Assembly (NCBI GenBank): GCA_003021685.1
Contig: PXRO01000050.1
Coordinates: forward strand, 62,001-126,000
Length of the DNA stretch: 64,000 nt
From: Halobacteriales archaeon QS_4_62_28
GTDB lineage: Archaea > Halobacteriota > Halobacteria > Halobacteriales > Haloarculaceae
Direction of reading: 5' to 3'
The notes under the pieces are model-generated. The model did no database searches. It saw only the letters and a program-made list of their open reading frames with translations, and had not been told where the DNA came from. Shown one piece after another: positions 18,542-28,323 of the stretch. The stretch's first letter is position 1; each line of letters opens with the position of its first letter. The translations under genes and the position numbers were made by a program.

Positions 18542-19819
18542 ATGGTTCCCCGCAATGCCAGCGGACGCTCGGTGGACAGTACTAATAATAGTCTATTAAC
18601 AGATCGGACGGAAAATAATAAAGTCCTTACTAGCGACTCTACCAGCAAAGAATCGGGCTACGACCGCCGTTCGTTTCTAAAAGCAGCTGGAGCGGTGGCG
18701 GGTATAGCGGCAGGGTTGCCTGGCACGGCTTCTGCAGAGGAAATCCAGAGCGAGAGCGACGCATCGGAACTCCCGAATACGCTCACCGTGCGTGGGACTG
18801 GCACCCCGACGAACTACCGGTTCGAGGTCACGGGACAGGTCGGCGTTATCGACGACTCTGTCGAAGAGGGCGATACAATCGTCGGATCGACTGTCGAGGG
18901 ATCAGTCACCACCAGCGAGCACGTCGACAAATTCGGCTTCAGTGGTGAACTCTCTGCACTCGAATTACTCACAGGTGAGGCAGAGGTTCGGGTCAACGGT
19001 AGTGTCGTCGGTGCGGAGAATGCCTCCGGTTCGGAATCGCGCAGAACCCTGAAAGTCCAGGGGACAGGGACACCGACCCAGTACTATATCGAGGTCGACA
19101 AACTGTTAACGCCCGTCGAAGACACGGTTGAGAGCAACGAGAAGATATCTGAGACTAGTGTCACTGGCTCGGTCACTGAACCAGAAGATGTCGACAGGTA
19201 CACCTTCTATGGGGAAATCACCACCCTCGAGGTCAGCGACGGTGACGCTGATGTCTACGTCGACGGTCAACTCGTTGGATCGACCGATGAGAGCACCAGC
19301 GAATCGTCCAGAAGCCTGCAAGTGCGGGGGAGGGGGACGACGACCCAGTACCATATCGAAGTCAGCGACGTGTTGACCCCTGTCGAAGACACGGTCGAGA
19401 GCTACGAAGCGGTTTCTGAGGCCAGTGTCACTGGCTGGATCACAGAGCCCGGACACGTCGACAGGTTCACGTTCACCGGAGAAATTTCCGAGATCACGTT
19501 CTACGACGGTGAGGCAGACGTGTACGTCGACGGGCAGCGCGTCACACCCGACAACCCGACGACCGAACCGACGAGACGGCTGAAAGTGCAGGGGACCGGC
19601 ACAGCGACCCAGTACCACATCGAAGTTGACGACTCACTGGTGGGGGTCAACGACAGCATGGAGAGCTACGAAGAGGTCTCCAGTACGAGTGTCACGGGTT
19701 GGGTCACTGACCCCGAGCACGTCGACGAGTTCATCTTCACCGGTTCGGTCAACACTGTCAGATTCTACGTGGGGGAGGCCAACGTGTACGTCGACGGCCG
19801 GTTGATCGGCGGGCGATAA
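18542..19819 (+). CDS. Tat-exported protein of four tandem 78-residue repeats
   Basis: A 425-residue secreted protein of unknown function. A 40-residue polar extension precedes the Tat signal DRRSFLKAAGAVAGIAAGLPGTASA. Four units then begin at residues 80, 169, 258 and 347, an exact 89-residue period of a 78-residue domain plus an 11-residue acidic/Ser/Thr linker. The consensus resembles LKVQGTGTPTQYHIEV...VEDTVESYEEVSETSVTGWVTEPEHVDRFTFTGEI...GEADVYVDGQ. The same unit ends the beta-helix protein at 31467-33959. The domain alternates short beta strands and probably folds as a small beta module that binds surface glycan or protein (inference). No family name is recognised. Confidence 0.85.
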   Translation: MVPRNASGRSVDSTNNSLLTDRTENNKVLTSDSTSKESGYDRRSFLKAAGAVAGIAAGLPGTASAEEIQSESDASELPNTLTVRGTGTPTNYRFEVTGQVGVIDDSVEEGDTIVGSTVEGSVTTSEHVDKFGFSGELSALELLTGEAEVRVNGSVVGAENASGSESRRTLKVQGTGTPTQYYIEVDKLLTPVEDTVESNEKISETSVTGSVTEPEDVDRYTFYGEITTLEVSDGDADVYVDGQLVGSTDESTSESSRSLQVRGRGTTTQYHIEVSDVLTPVEDTVESYEAVSEASVTGWITEPGHVDRFTFTGEISEITFYDGEADVYVDGQRVTPDNPTTEPTRRLKVQGTGTATQYHIEVDDSLVGVNDSMESYEEVSSTSVTGWVTDPEHVDEFIFTGSVNTVRFYVGEANVYVDGRLIGGR

Positions 19820-19834
19820 CCGCCACCGGGCCAG

Positions 19835-19855
19835 GCGTACGTCCACCGGTATAGG
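19835..19855 (+). repeat. Dispersed repeat family B, solitary right arm
   Basis: GCGTACGTCCACCGGTATAGG matches the right inverted terminus of the family B copy at 42226-42307 (GCGCACGTCCACCGATATACG). It lies between two convergent genes; no left arm is visible. Confidence 0.6.
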
Positions 19856-19871
19856 GGATTCTTCGAGGAAA

Positions 19872-21962
19872 TCAGCCTCTCGAATTTCTGATCAACGAGG
19901 GGTAGTCGACAACCAACTGCGAGTTCGCTGTAGCAGTATCACCCGCTCTGTTCGTGACTGTGAGATCGACAGTGTAGGTCCCCGGTAACTCAAACGTGTG
20001 TGAAATCGTCTCGCCAGTGTGAGTTGTTCCGTTGATCATCCACTGGTGGGATGTGATCTCTCTATCGGGGTCGACGGAATCAACAGCGGAAAGTTCGACG
20101 GTTCGGCCGTCCTTTTTTACCGCTGTGATCGTCGCTGAGGGCCATAAATGGGACTTCGCCGGAAGTTGACAGTCAGCCGATGAGATGTTCTCGGTAGCGA
20201 ATCCTCTGATCGATGCGTCAGGCATATCGATACAGGAGTTACGAATCACTGAGCCTGGTCGACTATTCGCGATGAACCCGCCACCTGTTCCAGTAAAGCT
20301 ACAGTTCTCGAAAACAATGGGGTCGTCCTCTATCGAAACAGGTGTGGCCCAGACCGTCGGCGTATCAGGGCGCACGTTGTGAACGACGCAATTGTAGAAC
20401 TCTGCGCGCCCGTGTGGGTCGAAACTAGGGAAAGTAATAGCACCTCGACCATTCACATCGCCCCAATCGATGTTGATACCTCGAAATATCGCGCCCGCAT
20501 CGTCACCATCACCGCTGACCCGGAGAGCGTCTGAGGTAGTGACTACGTTCTGGTCTACTTTGATGTACGTCCCGGTTGCACTGGACACTTTCGAGGGGTG
20601 GTTACCCGCGCCGAATCTGACATTGGCGTTCTGGTTGTTGACGAATTCGCCGCCGATGAGAGTCAGGACACCGGATCCATCCGTATATCGCACACCGTTC
20701 GAATTACGGCGATGAACAATCGGGTTTCTGAGGACGACTTCACCGACGTGCTCTGGACCACCCCAGATGAATTCCACACCGTCCGGATATTCGACTGGCT
20801 TCGCTGGCGTATCGAGACCGACGTGAATATTTTCGAACACAGCGAGACCGTCCACGTCTGTCACTTCGGCACCGACCGTGTAACTGAACCGTCCGCTATT
20901 ATCATCGGGTGTCCGACCGAGGAACTCGATGTTTTTAACCACTGTTCCGCCGGATGTCCGCACCAGGAGCGAGACCTGGGTTTCGTCGTCTTCCAGCTCG
21001 TCAAAAACCATGTTCTCGATGAGAACCGCTCCCGTCCCGAGGCCAGCGTCTATCGGCTTGATCGCGACGCCCTCGCTTGGATACAGTCGCACATCGCGTC
21101 GACTGGAACCAGTACCGCGGATGCCGACCCTATCCATTCCCGCGACTTTGTGACTCTCCTCTAACAAGTATTCTCCTGGTGGGAACTCGATCAGTGTTCC
21201 CGACTGCAGTGCTGTATCGAGTGCTGCATCGATTGGTTCTGTTCCGGTGTTGTCCACCCCGAGGTCATCGACAGCGTCGACCACTCTATCGAATGCGATC
21301 CCGTAACGAGTCCGTTCTGCTGATACCGTGTGGGCTAAACCGGATTTCGAGAGCGTGGTTCCGTCCACCTCATCTGTTCCGCTGGCGTACCCCGGTGGGT
21401 CCATAATCGGCGACTTGACGTGGCTTTCCCGGTGTTTCCCGTCCCTTGGGCCGATAACACTGCCGTTTGTTTCCGTGGTCAGGTTCCAGAACTCCCAGTC
21501 CGGAACTGAGAGGATGCTGGATTCCGTGTCGAAGGTGAGTTTCGAGTTCGACCGGCTGTGGCCGACGACTGTGATGGCAGATTTATCGACGGTATCGTAG
21601 TTCACATCGACCGAGTTCAACGATTTCGTCTTGAGTTGATCCAGCGAATACTCCCCGCGACCGATTCCGATGACATCGCCGGGATTCGAGTCGTTGTATG
21701 CCGCTTCGAACGTCTCGTAGTCGGTATTACCCTCATTCGAAACGATTACTGTCGGTTCCGGGGCACCCTCCCAATCCCAGTCCGTAGTGGATGTGGACGT
21801 TTGCGTGATGGTCGTTTCGTCCGCCGGCGTTGTCGTGGTGTTCTTTCCCCTCCTCGGATCGGCACTCTCTGCCTTTGTTTGGTCAGCAGCAGGGCAACCA
21901 GCAAGCGGCGTTGTACTTCCAAGAAAGAGCAAATATTTTCGTCGAGATAATCCCTGCTTCAT
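19872..21962 (-). CDS. Exported beta-helix lipoprotein with C-terminal PKD domain
   Basis: A 696-residue protein with Tat lipoprotein signal SRRKYLLFLGSTTPLAGC. A Thr-rich linker, a pectate-lyase-like right-handed parallel beta-helix (repeated NCSFTGTGGGF-, NPIVHRRNSNGVRY- and FENIHVGLDTP-type coils) and a PKD domain (VELSAVDSVDPDREITSHQW, GTYTVDLTVTNRAGD) follow. The ATG at 21962 is used because the track start is a TTG. About 570 residues are paralogous to the product at 31467-33959 (GITFDRVVDAVDDLG-, EFPPGEYL-, RGTGS-type blocks). It probably binds or cleaves polysaccharide at the cell surface; no catalytic residues can be assigned. Confidence 0.82.
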   Translation of the reverse strand: MKQGLSRRKYLLFLGSTTPLAGCPAADQTKAESADPRRGKNTTTTPADETTITQTSTSTTDWDWEGAPEPTVIVSNEGNTDYETFEAAYNDSNPGDVIGIGRGEYSLDQLKTKSLNSVDVNYDTVDKSAITVVGHSRSNSKLTFDTESSILSVPDWEFWNLTTETNGSVIGPRDGKHRESHVKSPIMDPPGYASGTDEVDGTTLSKSGLAHTVSAERTRYGIAFDRVVDAVDDLGVDNTGTEPIDAALDTALQSGTLIEFPPGEYLLEESHKVAGMDRVGIRGTGSSRRDVRLYPSEGVAIKPIDAGLGTGAVLIENMVFDELEDDETQVSLLVRTSGGTVVKNIEFLGRTPDDNSGRFSYTVGAEVTDVDGLAVFENIHVGLDTPAKPVEYPDGVEFIWGGPEHVGEVVLRNPIVHRRNSNGVRYTDGSGVLTLIGGEFVNNQNANVRFGAGNHPSKVSSATGTYIKVDQNVVTTSDALRVSGDGDDAGAIFRGINIDWGDVNGRGAITFPSFDPHGRAEFYNCVVHNVRPDTPTVWATPVSIEDDPIVFENCSFTGTGGGFIANSRPGSVIRNSCIDMPDASIRGFATENISSADCQLPAKSHLWPSATITAVKKDGRTVELSAVDSVDPDREITSHQWMINGTTHTGETISHTFELPGTYTVDLTVTNRAGDTATANSQLVVDYPSLIRNSRG

Positions 21963-22144
21963 AGGCGTAGGGGATATCTGGTTGCGCAAAAAGCCCGTGC
22001 ACAGTTCAGAATATTAAATAATACCTTCTCCCGATAGAGATCGACCCCTACGTCCGGCAGCCAGTCTTTGATCGATGGAGTTGCTGATCGGAGGCTGGTT
22101 TACATTATCTATAACGAAGTATTCGACACCACCCGGTGTAGGCA

Positions 22145-23947
22145 ATGAAACCCCACTCTCCACTCAGTGACCGCCGCCTCTCTCTACTGAGTATCGTTGG
22201 TTTCCTCAGCCTGACAGGAGCGCTCGTCATCGCACATCTGAATCCTGCGACGGGATACGAATTATCCATCTATAGGGCAACTCCTATTACTTTCTGGATC
22301 GGTATCGCCATCGCTTTTATATCTTCGCTGACCGTCTCGTTTTGGCCCGAAAACGGATGGTACCGAGTCATTGGAACCGTTCTGGGCGGTCTATCAAGTG
22401 TCACCGTCGTTTCCCTTCCGATCATCAGAGGGTACTACTCCGCTGGAATCCACGATTCCGTGACCCACGTCGGTTGGGCGCGAGAGTTAGTCGCTGGTTC
22501 CATGGACCCTCTTGATCTACTCTACCCTGCTATCCACACCATCGCCGCGTTCATACAGAGTCTAACCGGGCTTACCATCTGGCATTCGATGTTCCTCGTT
22601 CCAGTGTTGATCGTTGTCGTGTTCCTGGTGTTTACCCCACTGGTCGTCCAGGAGTTACTCACCGGCAATCTCGCAACGACGGTCGGCGCGTTCTCTGCGT
22701 TTCTTCTGATTCCGATCCATCTGCTTGCAAACACCATTACCGCACACCCGAGCAGCCAGACGATTCTTTTCACTCCAGTGTTGCTCTTTCTCCTGATACG
22801 ATTTGTTCGGTCGACTGCCGTTCGGCGTCTCCATGGGATATTCTCTCCGGTCGGAGTAGCGCTCCTCTTGACTGTCCTGGCTTCGATCCTGTATCATCCC
22901 CAGCAAGCACTGAACGTGCTCATCCTGTTGACAACGATCACTCTGGTTCAGTACGCGGTGAACAGTCGTGGCGCTGTCAGGTGGCCACGTCACCGGCGAA
23001 CGTATTCCGTCACTGGTGTCGCGTTGCTCGCCTATCTCGGATGGATATTCAAGGAGCCGGCAGTGATTTCGATTGCACAGGGAGGGGTCGAGTCGTTGCT
23101 GGGATATGTAACCGGATCCCCTCCCCAGGCCGGATCTTCCGTTGTGACACAGGCTAGTTCACTCCAGGCTATCGGGGCAAGCCTCCCGATCATATTTGTC
23201 AAGCTTTTCTTCGTGAGCACAGTATTCGTCATTTTGACAGTTATTGTACTGCTCGCGGCCTTTAGTGACACGTTCAGGCAGAGTCAGGTCAGGGTTGATT
23301 CGACGAGTGTCGTCAGATACTTCGGAATCGGATTGATCGCGATGCTCCCGGTTTTTGGTGTCTATTTCTTCGGTAATATTGCGACCCACTACTTCAGGCA
23401 GGCCGGGTTCATGCTACTGATCGGAACGGTACTGGGTGCCGTCGGGATCGCATACGGGACGCAAATAGCGTCGAACACACGCCTCAAAACAGCTGCTCGG
23501 CTACTATTGATCGGCGGATTCGGGGTCATGCTCTTGCTCTCCATGATGGTTATTCACGATTCCCCGTACATCAACAAGGCGAATCAGCAAGTCACTGAAG
23601 CGCGGGTAAGTGGATACGAGACGACGTTTACGATGACAAACGAATCAGCAGTGATGGCTGGTGTCGGCCAAGAACCCCAGCGGTATTACGATTCACTCGT
23701 CAGTACGAGTGACAACGACAGACGTGATAGAAACGTCAATAGCTCTGAAATACGACGTTTACAGGAGCTGCGCGACAGGGAGTGGTATCTCGCCATGCAC
23801 AACAACACCTACGGTCGCGAGGTCGGGGCCTACGAGGAGTACCGGTTTACCAGGGCAGACCTGAGGTCTGTCGACCAGCAGGTCGGTGTCAATCGCGTCC
23901 ATTCCAACGGTGACATGGACCTGTATTACGTACTTCCGAGTGTGTAG
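22145..23947 (+). CDS. Large polytopic membrane protein, GT-C/polymerase-like
   Basis: 600 residues with about 12 hydrophobic segments, then a soluble C-terminal domain of about 110 residues. A loop after the second membrane pair reads GIHDSVTHVGWARELVAGS, resembling the acidic/His loop of GT-C glycosyltransferases and haloarchaeal surface-polysaccharide membrane proteins. In this locus it could be an oligosaccharide polymerase or lipid-linked-sugar transferase (inference). No specific family could be named with confidence. The gene is more AT-rich at synonymous sites than the flanking housekeeping genes. Confidence 0.7.
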   Translation: MKPHSPLSDRRLSLLSIVGFLSLTGALVIAHLNPATGYELSIYRATPITFWIGIAIAFISSLTVSFWPENGWYRVIGTVLGGLSSVTVVSLPIIRGYYSAGIHDSVTHVGWARELVAGSMDPLDLLYPAIHTIAAFIQSLTGLTIWHSMFLVPVLIVVVFLVFTPLVVQELLTGNLATTVGAFSAFLLIPIHLLANTITAHPSSQTILFTPVLLFLLIRFVRSTAVRRLHGIFSPVGVALLLTVLASILYHPQQALNVLILLTTITLVQYAVNSRGAVRWPRHRRTYSVTGVALLAYLGWIFKEPAVISIAQGGVESLLGYVTGSPPQAGSSVVTQASSLQAIGASLPIIFVKLFFVSTVFVILTVIVLLAAFSDTFRQSQVRVDSTSVVRYFGIGLIAMLPVFGVYFFGNIATHYFRQAGFMLLIGTVLGAVGIAYGTQIASNTRLKTAARLLLIGGFGVMLLLSMMVIHDSPYINKANQQVTEARVSGYETTFTMTNESAVMAGVGQEPQRYYDSLVSTSDNDRRDRNVNSSEIRRLQELRDREWYLAMHNNTYGREVGAYEEYRFTRADLRSVDQQVGVNRVHSNGDMDLYYVLPSV

Positions 23948-24163
23948 TGAAGTTTTGTCGGTCGGTGGCCGACCGTATATCTGTCCGACAGTATGACAAC
24001 TGGTAGTATAGGCGGTGGCCACCAATAATTCGTAGTATAACTATACCGTTCCGACCCACATCGATTTAGAAGTACAGACCAAGATGGACACTCGTTGGCA
24101 ATCAAACATGTGGAATCAGTGGCAAAGGGGACTCAGAAAGTACATCAGCAATTCGAAATAAAT

Positions 24164-25231
24164 ATGGACGAAAACACACATAGCGTGCAGTCCAGTGGCT
24201 CCTCGACTATCTCGTGGACAGTGCCGCTAGATCTTGTCGCAATGATCCTGTTCGTCGTGTTCGTCGACGCGTTGCTATTTACTACTTCGACAGACGTTGC
24301 GTCACTGCGGGCGGTCTTTGCACTCCCAGTGATTGTATTTATACCGGGCTACGCGCTAGTAGCGTCACTGTTTCCGCGCCGATACGCGGACTACGAACGA
24401 CGGGACTCTAGTGGCACTGATAACAGTACGATGGCCTCGAACGCTGGACTCCAGCGGTCGTTTCAGGTTCGCTCTATCGACTGGCGAGCGCGGCTGGCGC
24501 TTTCTTTCGGTCTCAGCCTCTCGATGGTACCCTTACTCGGACTCGCTCTCGGGACGGTCACCAGTTCGCTAACTATCGAGCCGGTTCTCGCTGGATTGAA
24601 CCTGTTTATCTTGATCACTACCGGTGTCGCGGTCGCACGTCGAAACCGTCTGGAAAAAGAGGAGCGATTTCGGGTACCGTACCGAAACTGTCTCCGTGTA
24701 ATACGGGAGACGGTTTCTGGAGGGACCCGCCGGTTTGATCACTTCATCACCGTCTTTCTCCTCGTCACTGTCGTTGCTGCCGCAGGGACGATGGGATGGG
24801 TCCTCCTGGCTCCACAGTCCGGTGAATCGTACACCGGTGCAACACTGTTGACTGAGAACGGCGACGGTGAACTCACCGCTTCAGGGTATCCGACGACCCT
24901 CACGCAGGGAACTGGCGAAGAGCTAGTGGTGCGCGTTTCAAACAACGAGGGCGTCGAAACGACATACACTGTCGTCGGTGAACTCCAGCGTGTCGACACC
25001 GGTGGTGATTCGACAACGGTCACGGACAGCGAAACCGTCTATCGAGAACAGGAAACCGTCGGCACAAACGAGCCGTGGCTCACGAAACACACCGTTACAC
25101 CATCCATGACCGGTGAGGACCTACGGCTAGCGTATTACGTCTACCGGGGAGACACTCCGGACGAACCGGGCGAGGCGAGTGCATATCGCACTCTGTATCT
25201 CTGGGTCGACGTTTCGGCTTCGGAGAGCTGA
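24164..25231 (+). CDS. DUF1616-family membrane protein
   Basis: 355 residues. The N-terminal membrane pair contains the DUF1616 signature LRAVFALPVIVFIPGYALVASLFPRR, followed by two more spans and an extracytoplasmic domain of about 130 residues carrying Ig-like motifs (YTVVGELQRVDTGG). These proteins are common beside archaeal polysaccharide genes, but their reaction is unknown. The track begins at a TTG 23 codons upstream; the ATG at 24164 (MDENTHSVQ) is preferred. Confidence 0.82.
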   Translation: MDENTHSVQSSGSSTISWTVPLDLVAMILFVVFVDALLFTTSTDVASLRAVFALPVIVFIPGYALVASLFPRRYADYERRDSSGTDNSTMASNAGLQRSFQVRSIDWRARLALSFGLSLSMVPLLGLALGTVTSSLTIEPVLAGLNLFILITTGVAVARRNRLEKEERFRVPYRNCLRVIRETVSGGTRRFDHFITVFLLVTVVAAAGTMGWVLLAPQSGESYTGATLLTENGDGELTASGYPTTLTQGTGEELVVRVSNNEGVETTYTVVGELQRVDTGGDSTTVTDSETVYREQETVGTNEPWLTKHTVTPSMTGEDLRLAYYVYRGDTPDEPGEASAYRTLYLWVDVSASES

Positions 25232-25389
25232 TGTACGTTGCTTTTAGGATGCTATCATATACTGTAGTTTCACTGAAGTATACTGGCCAGACAGTCGTTG
25301 AACTGTAACCCGCGACTGTTATCTGTATTACTAGGTAACAACAGTAGGCGATCCAAAACTATACCGATGGCATACGCGGTACTGAGTCG

Positions 25390-26640
25390 ATGTTACGTCG
25401 CTGGACGGACCTACTCGGGGATGCATACGATATCTATCAATCAGCGGGGCGAACAGCGCTCGCGCATGGTGCATTGCGATACATGCGCCAGCGATTACCA
25501 ACAGAACTCTGGCCACCGTTACTGCTCGATCCGTATCACGCGGCCGACGAGACGGTTTCTTTACACGACACACCATCGATCCAACTGGAGTACGACGGTC
25601 GCCATCGGGAGTCGTTGCCCGGACAGCTGGCAGCCGCCGAAGGGCGAATACCCGCTGCGGACGGCCATGTCTGTGTCTACGACGACGCCGAAGTCGTCGG
25701 GCGTCGACCCATCGTCAAGGTGAACGGTCGATACTTTCCGCCGTCGTGGCTCGGTGTCGACACGGCGTTTTTCATCCATCAGGAGAAGTACCTACGACGG
25801 AACCTGCCGGTAACCTGGCCGTTGCAGCGGGCCATACTCGATTCACGTCCGGAGCGAAGCGTCGATACCGGGTTCTTGCTGTTGGGTGAGCGCAGTCACG
25901 AATTTCCCGCGTGGCACCACGAGGTGTTGCCAAAACTCCGGTGGTTAGAAGAATACGAACAAGCGACCGGTGAATCACCGACACTGATCGTGAGTGCCGA
26001 CCTCACGTCGTTTCACGAGGAGTCGCTTCAACTGATGGGATACGACCCCGATTCGTGGGTCGAGTCCGACGACAATGGTATCCAAGTCGGGAGATTGGTG
26101 ATTCCGCCGCATCCGCTCCGTGCGAAGGGGACACATCTTCACACGAGCCCACACGATTGGGTTGCCGACCGTATCCTCTCGAACGTTTCTGCACCGACAG
26201 CGGAGTTTTCAGACCGAATTTACATCTCTCGACAGGACGCTGACCGACGGCATATCGAGAACGAAAAAGCGGTAAGAGACGCTCTTGCTGCGGACGGATT
26301 TGAGTGGTACGAACCGGGGAGACTCAGCTACGAGGAGGAAGTCCAGTTGTTTGCGGGGGCCGAACATATCGTCGGCGCTCACGGCAAAGGCCTGGCGAGC
26401 ATGTTCTACGCGGAGGACGCGACGCTGCTGGAATTGTTCCCGGAGCGCGGCGGGACTGAACATTACTTTTTGACAGCCCACGAGTGCGGATTCGAGTACG
26501 ACTTCCTGACGGGTGAACCGATCCCTGCCGATCAGAACATCCGACCGAGAGACAGGGACTTCGTCGTCGACATCGATACGTTACAGTCTCGCGTATCGAA
26601 CCTTGTCGATCCAGCGAAACCCGACCCAGTAGAGCCATGA
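25390..26640 (+). CDS. Family 61 (DUF563) glycosyltransferase
   Basis: A 416-residue soluble transferase. The family hallmark is the C-terminal block SYEEEVQLFAGAEHIVGAHGKGLASMFYAEDATLLELFPER, preceded by RIYISRQDADRR and WHHEVLPKLRWLEE. GT61 enzymes transfer xylose, GlcNAc or other sugars in eukaryotes and act in bacterial and archaeal surface-polysaccharide loci. It lies 67 bp before the flippase gene, in the same direction, so the two are probably co-transcribed. Donor and acceptor are unknown. Confidence 0.85.
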   Translation: MLRRWTDLLGDAYDIYQSAGRTALAHGALRYMRQRLPTELWPPLLLDPYHAADETVSLHDTPSIQLEYDGRHRESLPGQLAAAEGRIPAADGHVCVYDDAEVVGRRPIVKVNGRYFPPSWLGVDTAFFIHQEKYLRRNLPVTWPLQRAILDSRPERSVDTGFLLLGERSHEFPAWHHEVLPKLRWLEEYEQATGESPTLIVSADLTSFHEESLQLMGYDPDSWVESDDNGIQVGRLVIPPHPLRAKGTHLHTSPHDWVADRILSNVSAPTAEFSDRIYISRQDADRRHIENEKAVRDALAADGFEWYEPGRLSYEEEVQLFAGAEHIVGAHGKGLASMFYAEDATLLELFPERGGTEHYFLTAHECGFEYDFLTGEPIPADQNIRPRDRDFVVDIDTLQSRVSNLVDPAKPDPVEP

Positions 26641-26707
26641 GCACATATCGCGCCCTGTTCACAGAGACGAGCCGTGGAAAAAGACCACACGTCTGACAGC
26701 AATACGA

Positions 26708-28171
26708 ATGGTGAAAAAGATCGTCCGTGGCATCTCCGTTGTCTTCGTCGGTCAGATTCTGGGGATGCTGACGAAAGGTGCTCTCATACTTCTACTAACA
26801 AGATTCTTGCTACGACCGTCAGAGTACGGTTTGTTGTTTCTTTCCATCTCGGTGCTGGGGTTTGCAATGTTGTTCGCGAACCTGGGTTTCGAGAAAGCGG
26901 GAGCAAAATACGTTGCCGAGTATCGTGAGTCAGCGCCTGAACTCGTTTCGACTGCTGTCCGAAAGACGATACTGTACAACTGTCTCGCGATCACCGCTGT
27001 CGGGATCGGACTGGCTCTGTTTCACAGTCGAATTGCCACTACGATTGGCGAGCCAGCCATAGCGGGACTACTGCTTTTTGGGATCGGATATGTTGCGGCC
27101 AAATCAATCAAAGGGACTGCCGTAATTTTGTTTCAGGGTTTCAACTGGATGGGCTGGGTCGCTATTCTGAACATCATCACGAACATCTCTCTTGTCATTG
27201 CTGTTCCAGCATTCATCCTGCTTGGGTATGGCATCGAAGGTGCCCTTTCCGGATATATCATCAGCTATGCAGTCGGTGGCACTGTCGGGATTTTCGTTAT
27301 GTACACAGAACTGTACGAGCGCCACGATATTAGCCCAGAGCAGGAAGCAGACGTATCGTCCGGTATTCTCCGTTACAGCGTCCCACTCACGTTCACGATG
27401 AGTGCAAGCGTCATCAACAGTCGGACTGATACAGTACTTCTCGGGGTGTTTCAAGGACCAGTTGCAATAGCGTATTACACGCTTGGAAAACAGATCTCCG
27501 ACTTTCTTATCACTCCTGCGCGGTCGTTGGGCTTTGCAGTCTCACCGACCTACGGGGAACAGAAGGCAAACGAGAACTTACAGCAGGCAGCACGGCTGTA
27601 CGAACAGTCGTTCATCTACACGATACTGCTGTACGGGCCGGCAGCCGCAGGCGTCGTTCTGGTCGCCAATCCGACCATCGAGTTGATTTTCGGTGCCAAG
27701 TACCACGGTGCTGGCCCAGTTCTCCAGATATTCAGCATCTTCGTCGTCTTCAGAGCGCTCGATACGACCACGAGTGATGCGCTGGATTTCCTGGGCCGGG
27801 CACGATCCCGAGCAATTGCAAAAGGTGGTTCTGCCGTCTGCAACGTCGTTCTCAATCTCCTCCTTATCCCGCGGTTCGGGGTCATCGGTGCAGCAGTCGC
27901 AACCGTACTAACCTACGGTGCATACGTCGGATTAGAGCTGTTTGTCATTGCGGATGAACTGCCGATCAACACTCGAAGATTGCTCCGCTCTGGTCTGGTC
28001 GTCGGTGCAATCACGCTCGGGATGTCTGCTGTTGTCTATCCACTTTCAAGGGCCGTCTCAGATATCTCATCGCTGATCGGGGTGATCGCCGTTGGCGGTG
28101 GTATCTGGGCACTTCTGATCGCGTTGACGGATGTTGTTGATCTCCGACAGCTCTATGCGACACTAACCTGA
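26708..28171 (+). CDS. Polysaccharide/oligosaccharide flippase (Wzx-type, MOP superfamily)
   Basis: A 487-residue protein with about 14 transmembrane helices. The start MVKKIVRGISVVFVGQILGMLTKGALILLLTRFL and the conserved LGFEKAGAKYVAEY loop match the polysaccharide-biosynthesis branch of the MOP exporter superfamily. It would flip lipid-linked oligosaccharide across the membrane for surface glycan assembly. It follows the GT61 gene. Codon use is more AT-rich than in the flanking metabolic genes. Confidence 0.88.
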   Translation: MVKKIVRGISVVFVGQILGMLTKGALILLLTRFLLRPSEYGLLFLSISVLGFAMLFANLGFEKAGAKYVAEYRESAPELVSTAVRKTILYNCLAITAVGIGLALFHSRIATTIGEPAIAGLLLFGIGYVAAKSIKGTAVILFQGFNWMGWVAILNIITNISLVIAVPAFILLGYGIEGALSGYIISYAVGGTVGIFVMYTELYERHDISPEQEADVSSGILRYSVPLTFTMSASVINSRTDTVLLGVFQGPVAIAYYTLGKQISDFLITPARSLGFAVSPTYGEQKANENLQQAARLYEQSFIYTILLYGPAAAGVVLVANPTIELIFGAKYHGAGPVLQIFSIFVVFRALDTTTSDALDFLGRARSRAIAKGGSAVCNVVLNLLLIPRFGVIGAAVATVLTYGAYVGLELFVIADELPINTRRLLRSGLVVGAITLGMSAVVYPLSRAVSDISSLIGVIAVGGGIWALLIALTDVVDLRQLYATLT

Positions 28172-28235
28172 TGCGATGTTGTCAGAACGGAAATTCGGGC
28201 CGTCAGAAGAAGCGTGGGTCACAGGGTTCTGGAAA

Positions 28236-28323
28236 CTGATCATGCTGCCGGCTGTAACCTCGTGAAGATATTCGCTGCCCCGGGTAGCGAAATCGTTCAC
28301 GGACTTCCGTCCGACAGTATCAG
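28236..28323 (+). repeat. Dispersed repeat family A, copy 2 (complete, with inverted ends)
   Basis: The plus strand reads CTGATCATGCTGCCGGCTGTAACC... ending CCGACAGTATCAG. The two ends are near-complementary (CTGATAC-type). The middle TTCGCTGCCCCGGGTAGCGAA forms a perfect 6-bp stem. Its right end contains the TGA stop codon of the asparagine-synthase-like gene on the minus strand (28320-28322). It lies between two convergent genes. Confidence 0.8.
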
